Shown here: positions 9,533-17,265 of the stretch, piece by piece
How positions within the stretch are numbered: position 1 is the first letter of the stretch
Layout of the letters: every line of letters begins with the position of its first letter
NCBI GenBank assembly: GCA_038960095.1
Contig: CP152425.1
Location: 372,001-436,000 of the forward strand
DNA from: Symbiodolus clandestinus
Lineage (GTDB): Bacteria; Pseudomonadota; Gammaproteobacteria; Enterobacterales; G038960095
Length of the DNA stretch: 64,000 nucleotides
Direction of reading: 5' to 3'
Made by a program: the position numbers and the translations under genes
Notes under the pieces: generated by a model
The model's input: the letters and a program-made list of their open reading frames with translations, nothing else
Databases searched by the model: none
Told to the model about the DNA's origin: nothing

Positions 9533-11020
9533 TTATTTCTTATCCAATTTGCCCACTAAGGACAGTGTGAAAGAAGCGCCCATATATTTAAAATGAGGCC
9601 TTGCTTTCAGGGAAACCTGATACCAACCCGGATCACCTGCTACATCGTTAACCTGAATTTCTACCATCCGCAAAGGCCGTCGGCTGCGAACACTGGGCGA
9701 TGGATTATCCATTTCAGTCACATACTGACTCACCCAACTTTTCAATTCACGCTCTAAATCGGCCCGCTCTTTCCAAGTACCAATATGCTCACGCTGCAGC
9801 ACCTTAATGTAATGAGCCAGACGATCCATAATCATCATATAAGGCAGCTGCATCGAAAGTTTGTAGTTAAGCTCCGCCTCTTTACCCGCTGGTGTGTTTC
9901 CGAAATTTTTAGCTTTTTGGCAGGAATTAGCTGAGAAAAAAGCAGCATTATCACTGCCCTTACGCATGGTTAAAGAAATAAAACCCTCTTCGGCCAACTC
10001 ATACTCTCGGCGTTCGGAAATTAATACCTCAGTCGGAATTTTGGTACGGGTTTCACCCATAGATTCAAATTGATATAGCGGCAAATCATCAACTGCGCCA
10101 CCACCCTGCGGGCCAATAATATTGGCGCACCAACGATATTTAGCAAAGCTATCCGCTAAACGACTAGCAAAGGCAAAAGCCGTGTTACCCCAACAGAAAT
10201 CCTCACTGTCCGTAGAAACCGTCTCCTGATAATTAAAACGCTTGCAAGGAACCGTATTTTGACTGTAAGGCAGGCGCAGCAAAAATCGCGGAAGCGTTAA
10301 ACCAATGTACCGGGCATCTTCACTGGCACGAAAACTATTCCACTTAGCATATTGAGGCCCTTCGAAAACGGAATGTAAATCTTTAAGTTGCGGCAACTCT
10401 TCCCAGCGCTGAATCCCGAAAAATTCTGTAGAGCTAGCAGCAATAAACGGAGCATGGGCCATGGCAGAGACGGAAGCAATATTTTTTAATAACCCAATAT
10501 CCTGAGAATTAGGGCCAAACTCATAATTACCAATAATAGCGCCGTAAGGCTGGCCACCGAACTGACCATATTCGCTGGTATAGATCAGGCGATACAACCC
10601 TGACTTCACCACTTCCGGGCTATCTTCAAAGTCATTGAGTAAATCCTGTTTACTCAAGTTAACCAGCTCTATTTTAACGTTTTCGCGAAAATCGGTTCTA
10701 TCTACCAGAAACTTCAGACTACGCCAACTTCTTTCTAAATTAGAAAATTGATCATTATGGATAATCTGATCCACTTGAGTAGAAATCTGCCGATCAAGTT
10801 CACCAATCATCAAATCAATTAAATCGCCAGAAATTTTTACCCCTTGATACTCTGGCTTCACCAGATCAGCCATCAAGGCCTGTAGCCCACACCGGGTTAC
10901 GGAATAAGCTTCATCAGAGGGTTTTAAACGAGTAATTTCAACGATCTCATCTAATAAATTGCCATCCAAAATTGGGCCTGATGAATTTTCCTGGACTGCA
11001 GCAGTTTGATTTTCACTCAT
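9533..11020 (-). CDS. tssC: T6SS sheath large subunit TssC
   Basis: TssC (VipB) pairs with TssB to form the contractile sheath. The 495-residue protein contains the conserved SNLERSWRSLKFLVDRTDF, GALIGNYEFGP-like (YGAIIGNYEFGPNSQDI) and FLLRLPYSQNTVPC-like segments, and the C-terminal MGASFTLSLVGKLDKK ending common to the family. It is full length. It starts 3 bp after tssB, consistent with stoichiometric co-translation. Confidence 0.96.
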   Translation of the reverse strand: MSENQTAAVQENSSGPILDGNLLDEIVEITRLKPSDEAYSVTRCGLQALMADLVKPEYQGVKISGDLIDLMIGELDRQISTQVDQIIHNDQFSNLERSWRSLKFLVDRTDFRENVKIELVNLSKQDLLNDFEDSPEVVKSGLYRLIYTSEYGQFGGQPYGAIIGNYEFGPNSQDIGLLKNIASVSAMAHAPFIAASSTEFFGIQRWEELPQLKDLHSVFEGPQYAKWNSFRASEDARYIGLTLPRFLLRLPYSQNTVPCKRFNYQETVSTDSEDFCWGNTAFAFASRLADSFAKYRWCANIIGPQGGGAVDDLPLYQFESMGETRTKIPTEVLISERREYELAEEGFISLTMRKGSDNAAFFSANSCQKAKNFGNTPAGKEAELNYKLSMQLPYMMIMDRLAHYIKVLQREHIGTWKERADLERELKSWVSQYVTEMDNPSPSVRSRRPLRMVEIQVNDVAGDPGWYQVSLKARPHFKYMGASFTLSLVGKLDKK

Positions 11021-11023
11021 CGA

Positions 11024-11521
11024 CTATTCCTCGCTAATGCCCAGCTCTTCTAACAGGACTTTTCGTGACTCTTTATCTTGAATCAGCGTCTGAATTTTCT
11101 TACGAAACTCAGGGATATTACTCAGTGGACTTTTCAGTGCTTTTAATGCTTCACGAAGCGCCTGTAACTTAGCTAATTCAGGGACCTGCTCTACAATTTG
11201 ATCCGGTTCAAAATCCTTTAAACTTTCCAATTTCAGCTGCACAGGCAATTGATCATCTTCGGCTGAACCAGCAAGCTTCTTAGGGACGTTAATATTAAGT
11301 GTTAACCCTTGAGCCTTAAGCACTTCATTAAAATTATCTTTATCGATATTGATAGGAGCACGATCCTCGACCATTCTCTGATCGTCAGCTTGCGTAAAAT
11401 CACCGACAACCAACATTTTAAGCGGTAGTTCAACCTCCGCTTGTGCGCCAGAAGTTGCTGGTTTGTAAACAATATTAACGCGTTCTTTGGGAGCCACTGA
11501 TCCCTCACCACTGTTTGCCAT
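11024..11521 (-). CDS. tssB: T6SS sheath small subunit TssB
   Basis: TssB (VipA) is the small sheath subunit. The 165 residues include the typical opening SVAPKERVNIVYKPATSGAQ, the LPLKMLVVGDFT core and the C-terminal KLQALREALKALKSPL-S-NIPEFRKK helix that threads into TssC. It overlaps the end of tssA by 17 bp and is 3 bp from tssC. Confidence 0.96.
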   Translation of the reverse strand: MANSGEGSVAPKERVNIVYKPATSGAQAEVELPLKMLVVGDFTQADDQRMVEDRAPINIDKDNFNEVLKAQGLTLNINVPKKLAGSAEDDQLPVQLKLESLKDFEPDQIVEQVPELAKLQALREALKALKSPLSNIPEFRKKIQTLIQDKESRKVLLEELGISEE

Positions 11522-12614
11522 AACTCTGTTCCTTTACTGTTGATGAAGAGAACTTATAGAAAGCTCGACCGGCATCCAGCAAGCAGAGGCGAGTTAACAG
11601 CTCAGATGCCTCTTTGCTTTTACTGAGAGCCATAAAGAGATCAAAGGCACTCTCTAACACTTGTTGCGCCAGAGGTGGGTCCCAACTCTCTAATTGATGT
11701 TGTGCTACCAGTGACAATGCCTGCTCTATCTGTAGTGATGCTAGCTCCATACAGCCAGCCTGACGTAAGCAATCAGCGACTAAACAGGTAATTTTCAGCC
11801 GCTCGCCACCGGTTAACTGCTGCTGGCAGGGTTGTAATTGATTTAAAGCTTGTTGATAGTGGCCTTGAGCCACTTCACGTTGTGCTTGGGCAACCACCCT
11901 AGCTAACGTTACTGCTTCAGGCAGAGGCTGCTGCTTGATTAATCCAGAAGCATAACCATATTCGGTGGCTTTGGTCGATTCCACTGATAAGTCTGATGAC
12001 ATGGCTTCAAAACCCTCTGGAAGTGGGTTGGCGGAGTGCTCGATAGTGGCACTAGATTCACTGCCTAATGATTCCAATCTCACCGTTAACTGCTGCAAAC
12101 GTTGGATCAAGGGAATCAAGGATGGGGCTGCATGGCACTGACGCGCTAATCCTTGATCTAGAGCGGTTACTGTCTGAATAGCTTGGTCCTGTAATGCTGC
12201 TTCAATAGGCGGCTGCGATTCCGGTTGTAACCAAAGCAAACTCTGTTCCATCCACCACTCTATAGCAGCTAATCGACCCCGTAAGCGATTCACGGGAGGT
12301 AACGCTTGCTGCCAAGTTTGATCCACTAACGTTAACAGTCGCTCAGCCGCTTTAACCAATGCGGTAAGACCCTGTTGATGTAGCTGAGCAACTCCCCAAT
12401 AAGCGATAATCTGAAAATGTTGCACACCCTGGTCCAGCAAATCTCCAGCCAGTTGAGCGACAGCAGTCCAATCCACTGACTGGTTGCTGTTGACACTACA
12501 GCTCTGGTTAATCTGCTCCTGCAGGGCCGCTAACCCCTCCTCCCAGCCCCGAGTAGGAACGGTGATCTTCAATAATGCTTGAGCTTTCGGCATGGCTCCT
12601 GTTTCTCGTGGCAT
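11505..12614 (-). CDS. tssA: T6SS TssA-family protein (ImpA_N/VasJ type)
   Basis: TssA-family proteins cap or nucleate the growing T6SS tail. The 369-residue protein is Gln/Leu rich. Its N-terminal third matches the ImpA_N pattern (VDWTAVAQLAGDLLD, then FQIIAYWGVAQLHQQGL, then WQQALPPVNRLRGRLAAIEW), and a C-terminal helical region (from about 240) resembles VasJ-type TssA. It is the first gene of the minus-strand T6SS unit. The ATG at 12614 lacks a strong ribosome site. A second ATG seven codons later has GGAG only two or three bases away, so the exact start is uncertain. Confidence 0.85.
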   Translation of the reverse strand: MPRETGAMPKAQALLKITVPTRGWEEGLAALQEQINQSCSVNSNQSVDWTAVAQLAGDLLDQGVQHFQIIAYWGVAQLHQQGLTALVKAAERLLTLVDQTWQQALPPVNRLRGRLAAIEWWMEQSLLWLQPESQPPIEAALQDQAIQTVTALDQGLARQCHAAPSLIPLIQRLQQLTVRLESLGSESSATIEHSANPLPEGFEAMSSDLSVESTKATEYGYASGLIKQQPLPEAVTLARVVAQAQREVAQGHYQQALNQLQPCQQQLTGGERLKITCLVADCLRQAGCMELASLQIEQALSLVAQHQLESWDPPLAQQVLESAFDLFMALSKSKEASELLTRLCLLDAGRAFYKFSSSTVKEQSYGKQW

Positions 12615-12880
12615 ATAGGCTAACTTTCTGTTTTTCTATATAACAAATAAGCTACTCTAATGACCACTAATAGACAATCTGTCATTTTAAATTTGCAAGC
12701 ATTATCACGAAATTCCATGAGAAATCAACAAAAAAATAACATTTTTTAAGAAAATATAAAACTTAAAGCAACCATTAATAAACAAAAAGCAGAACTTGTT
12801 TTACCCACTTTTTAGAAAAAGTCGGGTATACTGCTCGTGTTAATTGACAATAGCTGCTAACTGATGCCATCTCCCGTCAA
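12615..12880 (-). promoter_or_regulatory. AT-rich leader upstream of the T6SS operon
   Basis: This 266 bp gap separates tssA (minus) from the tRNA-Arg (plus) and holds no gene. It is clearly AT-rich (runs such as GAAATCAACAAAAAAATAAC around 12720) and must contain the T6SS promoter on the minus strand and the tRNA promoter on the plus strand. For the tRNA, TATACT at 12827-12832 is a plausible -10 about 50 bp before the tRNA. I could not settle a single -35/-10 pair for the T6SS unit. Confidence 0.4.
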
Positions 12881-12955
12881 CTCGCCGTAGTTCAACGGAT
12901 AGAACGTATGCCTCCTAAGCGTAAGATGTGGGTTCGATTCCCGCCGGCGAGACCA
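12881..12955 (+). tRNA. tRNA-Arg (anticodon CCU)
   Basis: The 75-base sequence folds as a full cloverleaf. The acceptor stem is CTCGCCG with CGGCGAG. The D arm is GTTC/GAAC, and the anticodon stem is TATGC/GCGTA with loop CTCCTAA, which gives anticodon CCT and decodes AGG. The T arm is GTGGG-TTCGATT-CCCGC. Discriminator A and an encoded CCA end at 12955. It marks the border between the T6SS cluster and a zone of insertion-sequence debris; tRNA-Arg genes are frequent integration sites, although no attachment repeat was found here. Confidence 0.95.
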
Positions 12956-13092
12956 GACCTAGAAGTCAGAAGTAGAAATAACAGCAGCTTTCTGGGGAAA
13001 ATATAAACTCTATGTCCTTACAAGACAGTGGATCATCGAAGCATTGAATCGCCCCGGGAATTTCAGAGATTCCACCTTTTTTCCCTGCAATA

Positions 13093-13878
13093 GGCGTTGT
13101 TGCATAAACCCGGATTTGCGGAGAAAATTTAACGTCTAGGAGACAGATACAAGGATGTGCAGTGAAGAAGCGGCAACAGACTAACCAGCGTGGCAGGAAA
13201 ATAACGAACGGGTGCAGCTACAACAACGCTTTGATCCATCGTGGATCGCTGACTATTTGGCTAGAAGAGCATGTCGTTGATAACTGGCTCTGCCTCTCGC
13301 ACCACGGGGGTCGTGGGCATGGTTTCAAATTCAGCAACCTGACGATTGAGACAGCGCTGATGTTGAAGTCACTGTTTAAGCTGCCACTACGGGCCTTTGC
13401 CAACTTATCTAACGTCAGTGACAGTGAAGCATTACCTACTTTGTTGAAGCCGCTGCGTCAATAGATAGCCCAAGTATCTGCCGATGGCGCCTATGATACT
13501 TGAGGATGCTATCAAGCCATCCGAAATAAAGGAGCTAAAGCCGTCATTCCCCCAAGAAAAACAGCTGCCCTTTGGGAGCAGGAGCATCCACGCAATCAAG
13601 CAGTGATAGCACTTAAAGATGAGCGGCCAGCACAATGGAAAAAAATTCCGCTTACCATCGACGTTCATTAGTTGAGACCTGCTTTTCACGCTATAAGCAG
13701 TTAGTTGGTTCACGCCTGAGCTTGCGCGATTACAATGCGCCGGTTGGGGAGATGATTGCCGGCGTTAAATTGTTGAACAAATTAACTGCTCTCGGTATGC
13801 CGCTACGGCAACCTGTTGCTTAAATCTGTACCACCAGAGGAAAATGCTTTTTAGGTCTCGATTTGCTCAACAGTGCCC
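13093..13878 (+). mobile_element. IS5-family element, internally deleted
   Basis: The left end at 13093 reads GGCGTTGTTGCATAAA, a typical IS5/IS903-group terminus. The right end near 13863-13878 (TTTGCTCAACAGTGCC) matches its reverse complement at about 11 of 16 positions. Between them lies a transposase gene that has lost its middle and carries stops and a frameshift. Its length is about 786 bp, against roughly 1 kb for intact members. It cannot be active on its own. Confidence 0.8.
13162..13823 (+). pseudogene. IS5-family transposase remnant
   Basis: The first frame (13162-13464) carries the N-terminal IS5 signature (NNALIHRGSLTIWLEEHVVD, then HHGGRGHGFKFSNLTIETAL). It then jumps directly to a later region (SEALPTLLKPLRQ, then QVSADGAYDT, then AKAVIPPRKTAALWEQEHPR), so roughly 90-100 residues including the first catalytic Asp region are missing. 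Stops occur after PLRQ and DGAYDT. A frameshift at the A-run near 13640 restores YHRRSLVETCFSRYKQLVGS and the LSLRDYNA ending in the frame that starts at 13635. This is dead sequence. Confidence 0.85.
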
Positions 13879-13890
13879 AGTTTTACGGAA

Positions 13891-14022
13891 CTACTCGATC
13901 ACCAGTTCATCGTTCTGATCAAGCCCTAACCCCTGGGCATAGCTTTCACCCAGCACATTTTGTGCCAGAAGATCACCCTGCTCTGCGGCTTTTCGATACC
14001 ACTCTACGGATAACTGCGCATC
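13891..14022 (-). pseudogene. Fragment of a Sel1-repeat gene
   Basis: On the minus strand this stretch reads DAQLSVEWYRKAAEQGDLLA, then QNVLGESYAQGLGLDQND, and stops at 13891. That is one Sel1-type repeat and part of a second, with the same consensus (WYxKAAEQGDxxAQxxLGxxYxxGxGxxxD) as the intact gene downstream at 14187-16013. It abuts the right end of the IS5-like element, which suggests that the insertion or later deletions cut a second Sel1 gene or the end of a longer one. Confidence 0.65.
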
Positions 14023-14186
14023 AGAGCAGAGAAATGTCAAAGTCCGGAAGATCTACTATTTTTATCCCTTAAAAATCAATTAATTACACATAGACTCAGC
14101 GACGCGGTTGATGCGCAGCATTGGCTTAGCAATGCAAAATCACTATCCCAGCTCAATACATTCGTCAGATCAAACTTGAACTTTTA

Positions 14187-16013
14187 TTATCTCTGTTTTG
14201 AGCGGTTATTAAGCTTCTCCAGACACTGCTTAGCCTTTTTAATTCCTTGAGCTTGTGCTTTAGAATACCATTGGACGGCCAGTTGCTCGTCTCTTTCAAC
14301 CCCTATTCCTCTTTCATACAAAACACCCAGTTGGTATTGTGCTGGCCCCCAACCACTCTCCGCAGATTTGCTATACCATGCTGCAGCAGCGCTACTATTC
14401 ATTGCAACCCCACGACCTAATAAATATAAGCCTCCTACCTGGTCTTGAGCAATAAAATCTCCCTGTTCTGCTGACAGCAGCAACCATTTTGCCGCTACTA
14501 AGTCATCCTGAGGCTTCCCTGCCAATCCGTTTAAGTACAGCAATCCTAATTCGCGTTGTGCACCCGCTTGTCCTTGCTCAGCCGCTTTGGTATACCACTG
14601 AGAGGCTAATGCGATATCGGGAGCCACACCTAGTCCCCTTTTGTACAGCATTCCAAGAAGATATTGGGATAAGGCGAGATCCTTCTCTGCTGCTTGACGA
14701 AGCCATTTCATCGCTAGGGTATAGTCTTGAGGAACCCCTCGGCCTTTTAAATAAAGGCTGCCTAACTCTTCTTGGGCATCAGCATATCCTTGCATCGCCG
14801 CTTTGGTATACCACTCAACAGCCTGCTGAACATTTGCGGGAACTCCAGTCCCATCCTCATAAAACTTCCCTAGAACATATTGCGCCTCCAAAATACCCTG
14901 CTGAGCGGCTTGCTGTATCCACTTTGCAGCCATCTTAGCATCTTTAGGTACTCCTAAACCCAACTGATACTGACAGCCCAAGCAAAACTGAGCCCTAGCA
15001 TGTTGCTGCTCCGCCGCCTTTCTAAACCATTCTGCCGCCTGTTGAGAGTTCTGAGGAATTCCTGTACCCTTATCATAGAAAATCCCTAGAACATATTGCG
15101 CTTCCGGGAGACCCTGCTGGGCAGCTTGCAGAATCCACTTCGCAGCTGCTTCGGGCTCCTGTGGAACACCTAACCCCTCTACATAGAAAAGACCTAAGCT
15201 AAATTGAGCAGCAGCATCCCCTTGTTGAGCAGCCTTTACATACCAGTGGTGAGCCTGAGTTAAGTCTTTTGCCACACCCCGACCCTGTTCATACAATCTT
15301 CCTAAGGTTAGTTGGGCCCTCACATTCCCCTGCTCCGCCGCTTTTGTATACCACTCAGTGGCCTGCTGAACACTTTGGGTAATTCCAGTCCCGTCCTCAT
15401 AAAATCTCCCCAGAGCATACTGCGCCGTTATCTCCCCCTGTTGGGCAGCTTGCAGAATCCATTTCGCAGCTGCTTCGGGCCCCTGTGGAACACCTAACCC
15501 CACTACATAGAAAAGACCTAAGCTAAATTGAGCAGCAGCATCCCCTTGTTTTGCAGCATTTTCATACCAATAATGAGCCATGGTTAGGTCCTTTGTCACA
15601 CCCTGACCATGTTCATATGTCCTTCCCAAGGCTAGTTGAGCATTAACATTCCCCTGCTCCGCTGATTTTCGGAACCAGCAAATAGCCTCCTTCGGACTTT
15701 TCTGAACACCCAGCCCCTGCTGATATATGTTCCCTAAACGATACTGTGCTGTTGCTAAGCCTTGATTGGCTGCCTTAACAAGCCATTTAAGCGCAATACG
15801 ATTATCTTGCGGAACCCCACACCCTCGTTGATAATGATAACCTAATTCATCTTCTGCCTGAGCATCTTCCTCCTGTGCCCGACGTTGCAGCTCCGGCAGA
15901 GGCAAGTCCGCCAGCCCTTCACTCATGATGCCTTCAGCCAGGCAGTGGCTGCTTAGTGTACCCCATAGCAGTAGCCCTAGAAAAATAGGAAGACGGCGTG
16001 ATAGGATGGTCAT
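14187..16013 (-). CDS. Secreted Sel1-repeat (TPR-like) protein
   Basis: The protein is built of about sixteen tandem Sel1 repeats of 36 residues (pattern AAxWxxxAAxQGxxxAQxxLGxxYxxGxGVxxD) after a signal peptide (MTILSRRLPIFLGLLLWGTL, then SSHCLA). Sel1 repeats form an alpha-solenoid used for protein binding and are common in host-interaction and envelope-stress proteins. I place the start at the ATG at 16013, giving 608 residues, because AGGAG lies just upstream and the signal peptide begins there. The frame stays open upstream to 16139, but that part is group II intron sequence. Direct repeats at DNA level make copy-number change likely. The partner is unknown. Confidence 0.85.
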   Translation of the reverse strand: MTILSRRLPIFLGLLLWGTLSSHCLAEGIMSEGLADLPLPELQRRAQEEDAQAEDELGYHYQRGCGVPQDNRIALKWLVKAANQGLATAQYRLGNIYQQGLGVQKSPKEAICWFRKSAEQGNVNAQLALGRTYEHGQGVTKDLTMAHYWYENAAKQGDAAAQFSLGLFYVVGLGVPQGPEAAAKWILQAAQQGEITAQYALGRFYEDGTGITQSVQQATEWYTKAAEQGNVRAQLTLGRLYEQGRGVAKDLTQAHHWYVKAAQQGDAAAQFSLGLFYVEGLGVPQEPEAAAKWILQAAQQGLPEAQYVLGIFYDKGTGIPQNSQQAAEWFRKAAEQQHARAQFCLGCQYQLGLGVPKDAKMAAKWIQQAAQQGILEAQYVLGKFYEDGTGVPANVQQAVEWYTKAAMQGYADAQEELGSLYLKGRGVPQDYTLAMKWLRQAAEKDLALSQYLLGMLYKRGLGVAPDIALASQWYTKAAEQGQAGAQRELGLLYLNGLAGKPQDDLVAAKWLLLSAEQGDFIAQDQVGGLYLLGRGVAMNSSAAAAWYSKSAESGWGPAQYQLGVLYERGIGVERDEQLAVQWYSKAQAQGIKKAKQCLEKLNNRSKQR

Positions 16014-16089
16014 GGTCTTGCTCCTGCTGTCGGATCGCGTGGTTTTTGAGGGGGCGAAGAAGAAAATGATAGGTCTGTCGTATCTCCGA

Positions 16090-16519
16090 CCTCCACTGGC
16101 GTTACCCAGCTTCCTCGGTACTACGAGCCTCTCCGCCACCCTGTCGTGCCTAGCCTATCTCTCACGAGTCTCTAGTTGGCTGTTCGCCTACAACCGCGCG
16201 ACAGGGCTTCCCGTGTTGCAACAGACTCCCCCTTTGATGCATGCCATCACCACTATCCCGGCGGAATTAGCCTGGTGCCTTTTTCGCTCGCTTCCCAGGC
16301 CGATGGCAGCCTTCCCTGACTAATAGACAGGTCGGCTTCCGCATTAGTCTTTTCGAGACCTGCTTAGCGTTCACTCACGTTATGGCCTGCATCCTCGCCA
16401 AATCACTGATATGACCCTTTACACCGAAGGCTTCAGCTGCTTCGATTGCTACCGGCTGGAGCGAAAGTTACCGGACGGGATTTGCACCCGCTGAGAGACT
16501 GTGCCTTTGCACGACGCAC
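16090..16519 (-). mobile_element. Group II intron, 5' half (domains I to early IV), reverse transcriptase missing
   Basis: Read on the minus strand, the sequence begins GTGCGTCGTGC at 16519, matching the GUGYG 5' splice-site rule. It continues with AGTCTCTCAGCGGGTGCAAA, CGTGAGTGAACGCTAAGCAG and, near 16091-16140, GGCTCGTAGTACCGAGGAAG followed by CTGGGTAACGCCAGTGGAGG. These blocks are typical of bacterial group II introns just before the intron-encoded protein. After that point the expected reverse transcriptase/maturase reading frame is absent, and the Sel1 gene starts about 80 bp on. No domain V or VI was found. This is a truncated intron; class assignment needs a structural search. Confidence 0.75.
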
Positions 16520-16590
16520 TATTAGCTCAAACCTAATCTGACAGCGCCGATTAGCCCTGTTGCCAATGTGAACCAAGACTAATCCCCCGG

Positions 16591-17265
16591 TCATTCGCAT
16601 CTGCACTTTTTCAGGGGCAGATCCAGTCCATCATAGGCAACTTTTCCCTCTTTGATCACCCATAATCGTTGGGCAATAGGCGCTATCTCAGCCAGTTGAT
16701 GGGTGACAATGAGAATCGTCAACCCTTGCTCCCGCTGCTGCTTTTGCAGTAAAGCTAATAACTCACTCCTATGCTGAGGGTCTAGGGCAGCAAAAGGCTC
16801 ATCCAATAGTAAAATCGGCCGCTGTCGCAGTAAACAGCGCGCTAAAGCAACCCGCTGCTGTTGCCCACCGGAAAGCTGATCAGGTCGCTGCTGTAATAAC
16901 GCCTGTAACTGTAACTGAGTAGCCATGCTATTGACTTGCTGCTTTTGAGAGGCGGACAGTCGCAATCCAGGGTGCAAGCCTAAACCAATATTTTGCGCCA
17001 CTGTTAAATGAGGGAATAGGTTACCAGCCTGAAACAGCATCGAGATTGGCCGTTGTGATGGTAGTGTATCGCGGTGATCATGACCTGCCAAATAAACTTT
17101 TCCCTGGTAGGCTGGAATAAATCCTGCCAGTAGATTTAATAAAGTACTTTTGCCAGCTCCATTGGGCCCTGAGATGGCTAGCATCTCACCCGCCTGAACT
17201 TCTCCAGTAAAGCAGAAATCAGCTGTCGGATAACGGCATTGGAGCGCCTCAAGTTGTATGATCAT
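16591..17265 (-). CDS. thiQ: Thiamine ABC transporter ATP-binding protein ThiQ
   Basis: ThiQ powers import of thiamine and thiamine phosphates. The 224 residues have Walker A GPNGAGKS (about 34-41), the signature LSGGQQQRVALARCLL, Walker B PILLLDEPFAALDP and the H-loop VTHQL, all intact. It overlaps thiP by 17 bp and is last in the thiB-thiP-thiQ operon under the TPP riboswitch. The gene ends 72 bp before the 5' end of the group II intron fragment. Confidence 0.95.
   Translation of the reverse strand: MIIQLEALQCRYPTADFCFTGEVQAGEMLAISGPNGAGKSTLLNLLAGFIPAYQGKVYLAGHDHRDTLPSQRPISMLFQAGNLFPHLTVAQNIGLGLHPGLRLSASQKQQVNSMATQLQLQALLQQRPDQLSGGQQQRVALARCLLRQRPILLLDEPFAALDPQHRSELLALLQKQQREQGLTILIVTHQLAEIAPIAQRLWVIKEGKVAYDGLDLPLKKCRCE

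Noticed and set aside
14489..14938. 149-residue open frame on the plus strand inside the Sel1 gene
   Set aside because: It is an antisense frame created by the repeated Sel1 codons. The minus-strand protein is clearly the real one.
16014..16139. N-terminal extension of the Sel1 protein to an ATG at 16139
   Set aside because: The extra 42 residues come from group II intron sequence. A signal peptide and AGGAG ribosome site mark 16013 as the start.
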